From Pelobates cultripes (taxonomy: Eukaryota > Chordata > Amphibia > Anura > Pelobatidae), in NCBI GenBank assembly GCA_933207985.1, contig OW240912.1, positions 366,665,165 through 366,729,164 on the forward strand: DNA of 64,000 bases, given 5' to 3'. The translations under genes and the position numbers were made by a program. Below the pieces are notes generated by a model. It did no database searches and had not been told where the DNA came from. It saw nothing but the letters and a program-made list of their open reading frames with translations. Within the stretch, counting starts at the first letter, position 1. Every line of letters starts with the position of its first letter. Below are positions 44,871-57,420 of this stretch, piece after piece.

Positions 44871-46315
44871 TTAGGATACTGTGATCATCAGTCAGTGTGG
44901 TTTAATATAAACACAGTGACTGAGTCACACCACGCAAAAATAAATGTTTTATACTTAGAAAAACAGACTTTTCTAAAATTAGAATATATGTAAAGGAGTC
45001 GTTATCAGACTAGAGCAATTTAAATGGAGTCCAAGAGAAATGGGCTTATTTAAAAGTTGCACTGCTGAAGGCAACAGAAAATTGCATTGGGCTTGTCAGT
45101 AAAACATTTAAGAAACCTCTGCGGTACTCCACAGATGTGGCCAAAATAGTACAAAACAAAAAGTTAACATTTAGTAAAAAAAAAACTCAGAGTGAGGAAG
45201 ATAAACAGATCTATACGATTAGACAGCAAGAGGCAAAACAAGTTATAAGAGTTTACAAGAGCTTCCAAATCACACACAGAAGAGAAAATAGCACAGTCAG
45301 TAAAAAAAGAGGACAAAACATTTTTTAGATACATAAATGAGAAAAGGAAAGTAAAACAAGGATTAGTTAGATTAAAAACAAAAGAAGGAATGTATGTACA
45401 AGAGGATAAAGGTCTAGCTGACTGCCTCAATTAATATTTTTGTTCAGTATTTACAGATGAAAATGAAGGAAAGAGGCCTCAGTTAGGAAAAAGGACAGTT
45501 AGTCATTTGTTACATTTAAATTTACAGAGGAAGAGGTTCTATTTCAACTGTCAAAAGTAGAGACAAATAAGTCAATGGGACCTGATGGAATACACCCTAA
45601 GTTATTAAAAGAGCTTAGTGGTGTACTAGCAAAACCATTAACAGATTTATATAACCAATGATTGTTAACAGGAGTAGTCCCAGAAGATTGGAAGTTAGTG
45701 AATGTTGTGCCAATTCACAAAAAAAGGTAGTAGGGAGGAGTCGGGCAACTATAGGCCAGTAAGCCTTACTTCAGTAGTGGGGAAAGTAATGGAACCATTT
45801 AACCATGTTAAAGAATAAGATTGTTGAACATCTAAAATCACATGGATTTCAAGATCAGAGACAACATGGGGTTACTTCAGGGAGATCATGCCAAACTAAT
45901 CGTATTGATTTTTTTGATTGGGTAACTAAAGTAATAGATCAGGGTGGTGCAGCAGACATTGCTTACCTAGATTTCAGTAAGGCTTTTGACACTGTTGCAC
46001 ATAGAAGGCTTATCAATAAACTGCAATCTTTAAGTTTGGATTCCAATATTGTTGAATGGGTAAGGCAGTGGCTGAGTGACAGGCAACAGAGGGTTGTAGT
46101 CAATGGAATATATTCGAAGCTTGGACTTGTCACCAGTGGGGTACCTCAGGGATCTGTACTTGGACCCATTCTCTTTAATATTTTTATTAGTGATATTGCA
46201 GAAGGTCTTGATGGTAAGATATGTCTTTTTGCTGATGATACTAAGATATGTAACAGGGTTGATGTTCCAGGAGGGATAAGCCAAATGGCAAATGATTTAG
46301 GTAAACTAGAAAAAT
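44871..46315 (+). pseudogene. CR1-like LINE ORF2 remnant (reverse transcriptase)
   Basis: From about 44880 the sequence resembles the last motif of the LINE endonuclease (CDHQSVWFNI, the SDH-type block), then the RT. NYRPVSLTSVVGKVM is near 45748. From 45805 an open frame has LDFSKAFDTVAH, SGVPQGSVLGPILFNIFIS and LFADDTKI, the catalytic region of a Jockey-superfamily reverse transcriptase. Most of the endonuclease is missing. The frame stops at 46315, where similarity to the LINE ends. Stops and frameshifts upstream of 45805 rule out function. Confidence 0.85.
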
Positions 46316-47280
46316 GAAGTCTGGTATATATCATAAGATACAAAAATTGTGGTAAAAATACAGCTAATAAGTAGTCCTTAAGAGATAGATAATAGAGTCC
46401 AGTAATAAATCTTAAGATTCCTTTGATCAAGTAGTCCCAGTTAGCAGCTCATTTGGTGGTACAGATCCCGGTATGTAAAAATGAAAAATAAAAGTATATT
46501 ATAAAATCATCCCACTTAATGGAGACAGAGATTAAGTACTTTTATATTTACTTTATTTGAGACAATGCTCATAAAAATGTTAATATTAAAAACTTTCCAT
46601 AAAATATAGACAATTCATAAGTTAATCAATACTAATTGTCTAATATATTGCTGAATAAAGTGCAGACCTCAAGCAAGTTGCTCGGAGTCCCGAGTAAGCA
46701 GTATGGTCCTCCTGCACTGAATTGGTCCAGATTTTTACGTACACTGGATGCTGGTGATGGGAGTCAGCTCCTCTCCAAACGCGTTTCTCAGCTACGGCAC
46801 GTTTCGCCGCTGAGGTGGCTTTTTCAATGGAACAACTTGACAATAATAATGGCTATCTGAAAACTGGATGTATTACCTATACATTGAAAAGTATTGTAAA
46901 GTAGTTTTGCAGAAACATAATCACGAATACAAACTTGGAAACAGGGGCTGGAAAACAGTGTGGGAAGCAGCGTGGCATGAACTGGTGAAGGCTTGAAAAT
47001 AAGTAACGTACTGCAAATTTCTTTGAATTTTTAGTTTCTCTTGATAATGTTTCTACCTATTGACAAGTAATGGAGGTGTGGAGTGATAATTAGATATAGG
47101 GACTTATTGCACGGCTAATGCAAAAATTGTACCCCCAGAATTTAATATCCAAACATTAATTACAAGGCATATAAAATTGGTATTAACCATAAATCATAAA
47201 CAACCGGTTAAAACAAATCATAAACAACTGAGAGACATAGCAGAGACTTCTAATCATAAAAGGGGAATATTTCCCTGAAA
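46316..47280. other. Unassigned insertion sequence
   Basis: AT-rich sequence containing CCAAACGCGTTTCTCAGC and CGTTTCGCCGCTGAGGTGGC (46775-46822), which on the minus strand resembles the hammerhead-like motif at 31346. The short frame at 46636-46860 crosses it and looks like repeat, not gene. Confidence 0.4.
46786..46830 (-). other. Hammerhead-like motif (minus strand)
   Basis: On the minus strand, CCATTGAAAAAGCCACC is followed by TCAGCGGCGAAACGTGCC. GCC and GGC can pair and are followed by GAAACGT, a core outline like that at 31346. The first box (TTGAAAA) departs from CUGAUGA, so activity is doubtful. Confidence 0.3.
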
Positions 47281-48310
47281 ATAGCTAAAACCAGAGAATC
47301 TTGTGTAATACACAAAAGTTAAAAGGGAAAAAAGAGAAGTCACAAGAGAAAACACATGAGACAGAAAAAGCTGATAAAACAGATAAAACAGAAAAAATAA
47401 TCAAAACTAGCACAACCAGTACTTTTTTCTCACCTAAATCTAACACAGCATTACAAAAAGAACAAAATAGAATATCAATATCTCTTTATTCACTGGAGAC
47501 TGTTTATTAAAAATAAAATGGTGTCTCAGGAAAGTTTACTGGAAGTATTAGAGGAACTATATGGAGAAATTCACAATGACTTTAAGTCTCATATATCAGA
47601 GGTACTGGACTTAAAGTAGAAAATAATAGCGCAAGATGGCGCCTTAAAAGACACAGAAGACATTAAACTACTCCAAACTCAGAATTCTATTCTAAAGAAT
47701 CAGGTAAAGCAATTAGAAATTCAAACTATTGATATCGAAGACAGATCAAGGAGAAACAATTTAAGGATTAAAGGAATACCAGAATAAATTAAATCAAAGA
47801 AATTAGAGCAGTACTTAAAGGAAAATATGGCTAAATATTTGGACCCATAGGAAATTTCATCAGCACCAGTTGAGAGATATAGAATTCGAAAGCCAGATAA
47901 TATTCTCAATATCAATAATATCGATAATATTCTATATCAAAGGAGATAGAGGGTATAAGAAAAGAAAAACAATAAAAAATATCATTATACGCGGACAACG
48001 TTATTCTCACTCTTACTAACCCTGAAGCCTCAATCCCTGTCACTCTCAAATGTATAACAGATTATAGTAAGATCTCAAATTATAAAATTTATTTAAGTAA
48101 ATCATATGCAATCTACTCGAATTTAACTAATTTAAATTTGTGTTGACTTAAAGAAAAATATAACTTTAATTGGGATTCAGAGACATTAAAATATCTGGGA
48201 ATTTCTCAATGTCCACGTGCTCTTCTGTCAAGAAACAAACTTTAAATGGGGCAAGAGGCCGAGACTCAACTCAAAACGTTATCCTCATGACTTTCATTCC
48301 TGTTTAAATT
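47281..48310 (+). pseudogene. L1-like LINE: ORF1 and part of ORF2 (broken)
   Basis: Lys-rich N-terminal sequence at 47301-47510 is followed by a coiled-coil-like stretch. The segment IEDRSRRNNLRIKGIPE near 47737-47787 is the hallmark of L1 ORF1 proteins, which bind LINE RNA. Then comes ORF2 sequence: YADNVILTLTNPEASIP near 47990-48040 is the RT catalytic box with the second Asp of YADD changed to Asn, and LKYLGIS is near 48185-48210. Much of ORF2 between these is missing. The copy breaks off near 48250-48310 and appears to resume at about 53500. Confidence 0.75.
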
Positions 48311-51300
48311 AAGACCAAAGAGGGGTGTCAGTACTAGTAAGTAGTAGTGTATCTTTCTCCCTGGTTAAGAAGACAGGGGATAAGGAGGGTAGATATCTGG
48401 TATTGCAATGCTACATTAATCATGAACCATATACTTTCATAAACATTTATGGCCCACACGACAATCAACACATTTTCTTAGACAAGATCCTAGCCTTGGC
48501 AACCCTACACAAGTTCGGTGACGTAGTAATAGGTGGGGGCACAAATTTCCTCCTAGACCACGCCCTAGACACCTCAGCTACCCGCTCATTATCCTTGGCC
48601 ACCAGCATGAAAATGGAAGCCCCCTCTATTAAACTGAGACACAAACTCCTGCAACATAACTTCGTGGATGCATGGTGAATATTTCACCCAACAGAGAAAG
48701 ATTTCATATTCCACTCAATGGCACACAATACCTACAGCAGAATCGATAGATTTCTCCTCCCACCCCATCTCCTGACCAAGGTAGTAAACACTTCCATATA
48801 TGGTCTGACCACGCCCCAATGGTCTCTTCTCACTAAAATAAAAATTTCCTACCCAGGGAACAGGGTCATGACCACATGGTCTGACCACGCCCCAATTCTC
48901 CTCTCCATAAAATTAAAATTTACTACCCAGGGAAAGTGGTCATGGAGACTCAATGAGACACTTCTACATAACACTGATAATGTTGCCTCCATAAGGAAAC
49001 CACTCAAGGATTATTTCCTCCTCAATAAAGCAACTGATACAAACATTACCAACCTATGGCAAGCACACAAAGCAGTAATACGAGGCTGCTTCATAAAAGC
49101 AGCCAGTTTTGCTAAACAACTACGAACCAAAGCATATGCAGAGGTACTCCAAGGAATCGCAGACCTGACCCACAAAAATAAATCAGGTCCTTCACCAGAA
49201 ACCCAAGAAAAATTAAGGGACTACAAACTAAACTAAAAGAGATAGAATTAGCCAAAACCACATTCATGCTCAGGAGATGCAAACATAGATTCTTTGCACA
49301 GGGTAATAAAGCAGGAGCCTTACTAGCTGACCAACTGAAAGCACACATGACACATTCTAAAATTGCTCATACTGACTCACCCACAAAATAGTCAACGAAT
49401 TCTTAACATATTACAGCACCCTATGTAACTTGAAAGACAACACTCTCACTTTACCCCCCACCGTAGAAGCCATACAATACTTCTTAAATCCAGTACAGCT
49501 ACCACAACTAAACCCGGAGGAACTGAATATTATTACTGCTCCCTTTACTGAAGCAGAAATTGCAGAGGCCATAAAACGCCTCCCATCCCACAAAGCCCCA
49601 GGTCCAGACCGCTACTCCAATGTTTACTATCGTAACTTCAAGACCTACTCATGCCACACATGGCTACACTTTTTAATGAATGCTATAATAAAGGCACTCT
49701 TCTGAGCGACATGCTACTAGCCCACGTCTCGACCCTGCCAAAACCAGGAAAAGCGCCCACAGCATGCCAAAACTTCTGACCCATCTCCCTTTTAAAAACC
49801 GATGTCAAACTGTACGCCAAAATCTTGGCCGACAGGTTCGCTGGCATAATTCCACGCATAATTCATGTGGATCAACCCAGCTTCGTGAGAGGCTGACAAG
49901 GGTCGGCCAATACACGCAAAATTCTTAATATTATCTACCACATGCAGTCCTCCAAAGGCGAAGGTCTTCTTTTGGCGATAGACGCGGAGAAGGCATTCGA
50001 CCGATTGAAGTGGAAGTACATGGAAAACATTAAATTTTGCTTCCCTCCTGCCTTCATAGCAGGCATCCTAGCTCTCAATGCCAGATTTCTATCCGACCAT
50101 TTCCACATAACTAATGGATATCGGCAGGAATGCCCTCTGTAATAGAACTCCTGTTATTGCCTGGAAGCCTCAGCCCAACTATGGGCACTAAACCCTTGTT
50201 TCAGTCCCTGTAATTGCTGCACGCTGCTAAGAACAAACACCATTCGTTTATTTGCATTCTCTTAAAATGACTGATCGTGTATTTGGCCATAACCGTTTGT
50301 ATACCGAATATTTTGTGGAATGACCGACCACCCAGAGCAGGAGTGTGGCACCAATTAACCCTCTTGACCTGTAAAACCGCAAACACCTCCAACGTTCTAA
50401 TGGGTTAACAGGGTGGTCGGTGTTCGTCTGTGTGAACACGTAGCGGCGGCCATTTTGTCTAGAACGCACTCAGCTGTGTTTGGTCGTCGACCGTGTGGAA
50501 CTAATTTTGGCCACCTTTGCAATGAACACTGCTGAACATCTACCTTCCATGCGTTCGACTAGAACCATACGAACACAACGCTATTTCAGCAATATAATCC
50601 TACGAACAAACTGTATTCATTGATGGTAGACCCGAACGGCTCCCTTTGTGTAATTTACTCTTATTGTCAAGGGAGAATAGACCGACCGCAAAGACGGAAT
50701 CTGTGCAACTGCTTTGGGCAAGGAAATGTGCGAGCGGTCGGTCACATCCACCTTTTTACTAACTCCCAAACCGCCGGTCCAATTTGAGCCATTTTTGGAT
50801 ATGTGCACTAGTTATTAAAATCTAACTTTTGTTAAAATCGTATGCATACTTTTAGAGTTATGGAAAATGTGAAAAAGTTAAATTTTTTAGCTTGGAGATA
50901 ATTGAGCTTATATAATGATTAACTCAATTATCTCCTAAGCAGAGGGGAGGAATGTACTGTAATTAATGGGTGTGCTTTTACTGTAAAGTTGTAACTGATT
51001 GGCTGCTGTATTTCCATTGTCAGTGCCCCACCAGGTCCACGTAGGTGGTAACCTTACTGTAAAACCTGCATAAGAGAAACTGCTTGTTTGGTCATTAAAT
51101 CAGTTCTGCTTAACCCTTCAAAACGTAGACTTGACTCGTTATTGAAAGGCAACCTGCTCCAGCATAATCACTAGCTCTTTTAAGAGCTCTGCCTCTCTCT
51201 CTACTCTGATCCAGCGGATGGGATATCATCACCCCACTACAACACAGCATCGTGCCGGGAAGAAGGATGTCTCCAATGGCAGATACCCCTCTACAACCTG

Positions 51301-53497
51301 GGTAGCCGTTACACCCTCTTTCCACCCTACTGTTCATCCTAAGCTTAGAGCCACTAGCACATAAGATCAAACAATACCTCGATATACAGGGGTACGGTTG
51401 GGAAGAGAAGTCTTTAGTCTGTTAATGTTCGCTGATGACATACTACTGACCTTCTTCAACTCCTGAACGACTATGGCACTGTCTCGTATTATAAGCTGAA
51501 TCAAGCCAAAACACAAGCCCTACCAGTCGGCATGCCGACACAAACAGTACAACACCTCACACAGCAGTGCTCCTTTGATTGGAGGAAAACTAGCATCACT
51601 TACGTAGGGGTCAAACTAGCTCCTCCGCTACAGAGCACCTTCAAACTGAACTACCAAACTTTTCTACAAATGTGTGCCTCTGCTATTGCAAAATGGAAAA
51701 AAGTCAAGTTGTCATGGCTGCGTAGAGTCAATACTACCAAAATGGCTATACTGCCAAAATTACTGTACACGTTCCACATGGTACCCATGAATCTCCCAGT
51801 CTCCCTCAACAAACGTATCCAATCAGTCATCAACCAATTCATGTGGGACAACCACAGATCCCGAGCATCGTTCGCTCTAATGCAAACACACTCCTCTAAA
51901 GGTGGAGTAGGGCTCCCAAACGTTAGAATCATCAATTAGGATTCACACCCCAAAAAATTAACTCCAATGGGTTGACATGGAAAACTCATGGATTTCGGGT
52001 ACCTCACTGATAGATATCATTTGGAGACCCAAACACCTTAGGCGTAAGAATATACCACTATACCAACCTCAAGACTTTCCATACTCTAATGTGACTATTT
52101 CCAGGGAAGAACAGGTGATAGCAATAAATTCCAGCTAAAAGCTCCAATCACAGCCCCGTCAGGGATGTCCCCGTGGTTTAAAATTTATAGGCGACATCTG
52201 TACCCAAGGTCACATTACCCCCTTCCCAGAATTACAAAGCAAATACAACTTACCTAACTCATATGGACTGTCATAATGGACACTGACCCAAGCCTGGGGG
52301 TATCTAATGAGTCAAACACTACCCTCCAAAGATGCTGGTTCACACCTAAGAAACCCAAAGCCCTCTCAGACTGCTATCGAGCCCTGATGACGAGGCAACC
52401 AGACACAGAATTCTCATTTGCTAAACAATGGTTAAGAGAGCTTGGCAGAGAGCTGATGGCCGAGGAGTGGGTCTCAACACCTAATGCTTTGAAAGGGGTC
52501 ACCAGGTGTTTTATTTGCATATAGAGGCACACCGGAAGTTAATCTATCGGTGGTACCTCACACCACAGTGGCTTCACCAAATGTTTCCTCACACCTCTGA
52601 CCTATGTTGGAGATGCGGGAATAGCGTAGGCACCATGACACATATCTGTTGGTCGTGCCCAAACATAACCAAACTGTGGGGAATAGTTTCTCAGATATTA
52701 GTGCACATAGGCGCACAAGATTTAAACGTTGATGTGAACACGTGCCTACTGTTGCAAATCCGAAATTACCAAGCAGACAAGCGCTTTCATTATCATGGCA
52801 GCAAGGCACCTTATCGCTCTTCATTGGAAACAACAAATTTGCCCTTCCCAATCACAACTCTTAGTAAAGATCCACCTGTTTCCACCATGTATGAAATCAT
52901 GGCAGCAGAATCCGCCACATGCCACGACTCCTTGCAGAAGGCGTGGTGACCATAGGTAGATTACTATGCTATAGTAGCCCCGACAGCGAACCACTCCACG
53001 GGTGAGTCGGGGTGTAAAGATGACCCATAGACCCCTCCCCAAAACCAAAATCATTCCATAAAACAACCACGAAAGCTTGAGGATGGGGCCCATAGATCAA
53101 CTACCACGAATACCAAGGTTGACTCCCCACCATCTTTATCCATGGTTATCCCTCCTTTCCTTCCTGTAAGGCATCTTACTCCCCCATAGCGCAGAATGAC
53201 TCACGACAATATAGAGACAAAACAACAGTAACCTAGGGGTGACCCTTATACAGACCAAATCGAGACCATTTCACCCGCAGATGAACAGGAAGCCTTTAGT
53301 TAGTATCCAAGGATTTTGAAATAATGGTACTTATATGTATAATTCTTGCCTCTATGTACATATCACCTGGCATAGCAAGGTGATATATGAACTTAACGAA
53401 TTGTAATAATAGATTGTATTACATACCACCCCCTCCCATTTCTCCCCCCACTCTTCTTTTATGTATGAAACAATAAAATACTAATAAAAAAATAAAA
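48311..53497 (+). mobile_element. L1/Tx1-like LINE, 5' truncated, with a nested LTR
   Basis: It begins inside an APE-type endonuclease. RRGV-like RGVSVLVSSSVSF is followed by INIYGPHDNQHIF, YSRIDRF (near 48730) and WSDHAPILLSI (near 48880). Reverse transcriptase follows: SHKAPGPDRYSNVYY, SLLKTDVKLYAKILADRF, LLAIDAEKAFDRLKW. After the LTR at 50138-51313 it continues with STLLFILSLEPLAHKIK, WKKVKLSWLRRVNTTKMAILPKLLY-like sequence (51690-51765), and a zinc-knuckle-like CWRCGNSVGTMTHICWSC near 52601-52655. It ends AATAAAATACTAATAAAAAA near 53470-53497. Many stops are present, including one before PISLL and one where FADD should be. Confidence 0.85.
50138..51313 (+). mobile_element. Solo LTR, Ty3/Gypsy-like (copy C), with 5-bp duplication
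   Basis: It begins TGTAATAGAAC and ends AGCCGTTACA. The flanks are CCCTC at 50133-50137 and CCCTC at 51314-51318, a perfect 5-bp duplication. When it is discounted, the LINE frame reads straight through the conserved QECPL-STLLF block. It keeps the LTR hairpin (GGAGATAATTGAG at 50894-50906 against CTCAATTATCTCC at 50923-50935), GCAGAGGGGAGG and a TATA-like CCTGCATAAGAG. No internal element sequence remains, so it is a recombined solo LTR. Confidence 0.92.
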
Positions 53498-53900
53498 AAT
53501 CTGAAAATTAATTTGGAATTTAATTGGAACAACATCATTACAAATAATTATTCCCCTCTCCATCAAGAAATAAAAAAAATCGCTAATAAAATGGAAACCT
53601 ATGTAAAGTTCATGGTTGGGTAGAATAACCTTAATTAAAGATTATTTAACTTCTAAGCTCGAATATCTAATGCGATCCATACCCATGTCTGTTCCCAGTA
53701 CGATTCTTTAGGAATATCATAATACATTTCTGAAATTTGTATGGGTTCATAAAAGACCTAGAACCGCATACAAAAATTTTATTCGCAATTTAAGGGATGG
53801 GGGAACATCATTTCCATGTGTTTATGTTAAATGATGCTATTATGATTACACACTTTATAGTCTGAAAATATAAAAAAAATGGATCAAACCTCTTGGACAG
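53498..53900 (+). pseudogene. L1-like LINE ORF2, C-terminal fragment
   Basis: Across frames, sequence such as KINLEFNWNNI, FGRINLIK-like and RNLQ-type words with MRSIPMSVPS-like sequence matches the region after the RT of L1 ORF2. This suggests that the L1 copy at 47281-48310 continues here, separated by the inserted Tx1-like LINE. Frameshifts and stops are frequent. Confidence 0.5.
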
Positions 53901-54657
53901 GAATCAAAATTTTAAAAATAAAATATGGGTCAATGCTCTTCCAGGGCAGAGCTCTAAAGAGCTCTAGCGTGAGAAAAAAAAACCTGTATTTGTTCTGCAC
54001 AGTGCAAGCAAATTTAAGAACATGCTTGCACTGTGTTTCCTTGCAACTTGTCTCTGGTGTCTCTATAAATGGATACCAGGAGACAAAAGGGCCAGGAAAG
54101 AGTATTGTGCATGTGTTTGGAGCCTGCTTGTGGTATTGTGTGTAGAGTGAGCTGATTGTGGTGTGGTATTGTGTAATAAGGTTGGTTTTAGTCGTGTTGT
54201 GTTTGTGGTGTAATGTAATGCATATCTGGCTAGGGGCTGTAGAGAATGTGTGTATAGAGGATGTAGTAAGTGTGTGCATACAGGTTATAGTGTGTTTGTG
54301 TATATATATATATAGGTGATGTAGTGTTTGTAGGGGTTGTAGAGAGTGTGTGTTTAGGGGTGTAGCATGTATTTGTTTACAATTAATCTAGTGTGTGTAT
54401 AAGGGATCCAGAGTGTGTATGTTAGGAATGTAGTGTGTGTGTAGGTGGTGCAGTGTGTGTGTGTGTGTATACAGGAGTCTAGTATGTGTTTGAAGGACCC
54501 AGAATGTGTAGGAGATCTAGTGAGTGTGTGTATATAACGGAATCAGAGTGTATATAGGGATCTAGTGTGTGTATATGATCCAGAGTTGGGTAAGGGATCT
54601 AGTGTGTGTCTGGAATGTAGTGTTTAGGGGTGCAGTATGTGTGTGAGGGGTGCTGTA

Positions 54658-54701
<44 letters not shown>

Positions 54702-56426
54702 AATATGTTTGGAAGTATTGTGTGTGTGTGTGTGTGTGTTTGTTGCAGTGTGTTGCGGTTCTGTGTGTATGTGTGAGGGGTGCAGTGGGTGTCTGTGAGG
54801 GGTGTAGTGTGTATGTGAAGGATGCAGTATGTGTGTGATGGATGCTGTGTTTGAGGGGTGCTATGTGTGATGTGTGTGAGGGTGCTGTGTATGAGGATGC
54901 TGTGTATGTGTGTGAGGATGCTGTGTGTGATGTGTTTAAGGGTGCTGGGTGTGTGATTTGTGTGTGAGGCTGCTGTGTTTAAGGGTTCAGTGTGTGTGAT
55001 TTGTGTGTGAGGATGCTGTGTGTGAGGGTGCTGTGTGTGATTTGTGTGTGTTGGTGCTGAGTGTGATGTGTGTGAGGGTGCTGAGTGTGATGTGTGTGAG
55101 AGTGCTGAGTGTGATGTGCGTGAGAGTGCTGAGTGTGATGTGCGTGAGAGTGCTGTGTGTGAGAGTGCTGTGTGTGATGTGTGTGAGAGTGCTGAGTGTG
55201 ATGTGTGTGAGTGCTGTGTGTGATGTGTGTGAGAGTGCTGAGTGTGATGTGTGTGAGAGTGCTGTGTGTGATGTGTGTGAGAGTGCTGTGTGTGCTGTGT
55301 GTGAAAGTGCTGTGTGTGATGTGTGTGAGAGTGCTGTGTGTGATGTGTGTGCTGTGTGTGATGTCTGTGCTGTGTGTAAGAGTGCTGTGTGTGATGTGTG
55401 TGAGAGTGCTGTGTGTGATGTGTGTGAGTGCTGTGTGTGCTGAGTGTGATGTGTGATGTGAGTATGTTTGAAGCCTGCTTGTGGGATTGCGTGTGTGTAG
55501 AGTGTGGTGTGGGGGGTGCAGTGGGTGTCTGTGAGGGGTGTAGTGTGTATGTGAAGGATGCAGTATGTGTGTGATGGATGCTGTGTTTGAGGGGTGCTGT
55601 GTATGAGGATGCTGTGTATGTGTGTGAGGATGCTGTGTGTGATGTGTTTAAGGGTGCTGGGTGTGTGATTTGTGTGTGAGGCTGCTGTGTTTAAGGGTTC
55701 AGTGTGTGAGTGCTGAGTGTGATGTGCGTGAGAGTGCTGTGTGTGATGTGTGAGAGTGCTGTGTGTGAGAGTGCTGTGTGTGATGTGTGTGAGAGTGCTG
55801 AGTGTGATGTGTGTGAGTGCTGTGTGTGATGTGTGTGAGAGTGCTGAGTGTGATGTGTGTGAGAGTGCTGTGTGTGATGTGTGTGAGAGTGCTGTGTGTG
55901 CTGTGTGTGAAAGTGCTGTGTGTGATGTGTGTGAGAGTGCTGTGTGTGATGTGTGTGCTGTGTGTGATGTCTGTGCTGTGTGTAAGAGTGCTGTGTGTGA
56001 TGTGTGTGAGAGTGCTGTGTGTGATGTGTGTGAGTGCTGTGTGTGCTGAGTGTGATGTGTGATGTGAGTATGTTTGAAGCCTGCTTGTGGAATTGCGTGT
56101 GTGTAGATTGTGGTGTGGTATTGTGTAAATAGCTCAATTTAATTTGTGTTTGTGGTGTAATATGTGTGGCTAGGGGCTGTAGAGAGTGTGTGCATAGGGG
56201 GCATAGTTTTATAGGGGATGTAGAGAGGGTGTGTTTAGAGAATGTTGTATGTGTTTGCTGTCAAGGAATGTAGTGTGTGTGTGTAGGAGATATACTGTGT
56301 AAAGGACCCAGTGTGTGTGTGTGTATGTAGAGGATTAAGAGTGCATATAGGGTAAGGGATCTAGCGTGTATCTGGAGCGTAATGTGTGTAGTGGTGCAGT
56401 GTGAGGGGTGCTGTAGTGTGTGTGTG

Positions 56427-56471
<45 letters not shown>

Positions 56472-57420
56472 GGACGTATTGTATGTGTGAGGGGCGCAGT
56501 GTGTGTATGTAAGAGGGGTGCTGTGTGTGAGGGTGTTTTTATCTGCTGTCACATTCTAGGTTTCTAATTTTCTTTGTCTATTAACTCACTGAGGGTTATT
56601 TTATATATATATGTGTGTGTGCTGTGTATGTGTGGGAGTGTGATGTGTGCGTGACTGAATGCGCTGTGTGTGTCTGGGGGTGCGCTGTGTGTGTCTGAGG
56701 GTGCTTTGTGTGTTTGGGTGCTGTGTGTATTTGGGTGCTGTGCTGTGTGTGTCTGGGGGTGTGCTGTGTGTGTCTGGGGTGTGCTGTGTGTGTCTGGGGG
56801 TGTCTGAGGGTGCTGTGTGTATCTGGGTGCTGTGTGTGTATGGGTGCCGTGTGTGTTTGGGGGTGCTGTGTGTGTCTGGGTGTTGTGTCTGGGTGCTGTG
56901 TGTGTTTGGGGGTGCTGTGTGTGTCTGGGTGCTGTGTCTGGGTGCTGTGTGTGTCTGGGGGTGCTGTGTGTGTCTGGGTGCTGTGTGTGTCTGGGTGTCT
57001 GGGTGCTGTGTGTGTCTGTGTGTGTCTGGTGTGGTGCTGTGTGTGTTTGGGGGTGCTGTGTGTGTTTGAGGGTGCTGTGTCTGGGTGCTGTGTGTGTGGG
57101 GGGTGCTGTGTGTGTGGGGGTGCTGTGTCTGTCTGGGTGCTGTGTGTGTTTGGGGTGCTGTGTGTTGTCTGGGTGCTGTGTCTGGGGGTGCTCTGTCTGT
57201 CTGGGTGCTGTGTGTTTGGGTGCTGTGTCTGGGTGCTGTGAGTGTTTGGGGGTGCTGTGTGTGTCTGGGGGTGCTGTGTCTGTCTGGGTGCTGTGTCTGT
57301 CTGTGTGCTGTGTGTGTTTGGGTGCTGTGTCTGTCTGGGTGCTGTGTGTGTTGTCTGGGTGCTGTGTCTGGGGGTGCTGTGTCTGTCTGGGGGTGCTGTG
57401 TGTGTGAGTGTGAATGTATT
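53901..57420. repeat. GT-rich minisatellite field
   Basis: Several array types follow one another. TGTGTGTATAGGGGATCTAG-type units run to about 54700, with (TA)n near 54667-54694. GTGCTGTGTGTGATGTGTGT units cover about 54800-56070. (TA)n occurs again near 56428-56469. TGTGTGTCTGGGTGCTGTG units cover about 56660-57405. The long cysteine- and valine-rich open frames on the plus strand and His/Thr-rich ones on the minus strand are compositional. The GC-rich hAT-type sequence on the right suggests the field is internal to a non-autonomous element. Confidence 0.85.
55211..56062. repeat. Near-identical direct duplication, offset 606 bp
   Basis: The segment 55211-55456 recurs at 55817-56062 with no coding difference over 81 codons. 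A shared tail, GTATGTTTGAAGCCTGCTTG, is at 55461 and 56067. A shared leader, GTGGGTGTCTGTGAGGGGTG, is at 54786 and 55523. This is a recent tandem duplication inside the minisatellite field. Confidence 0.85.
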
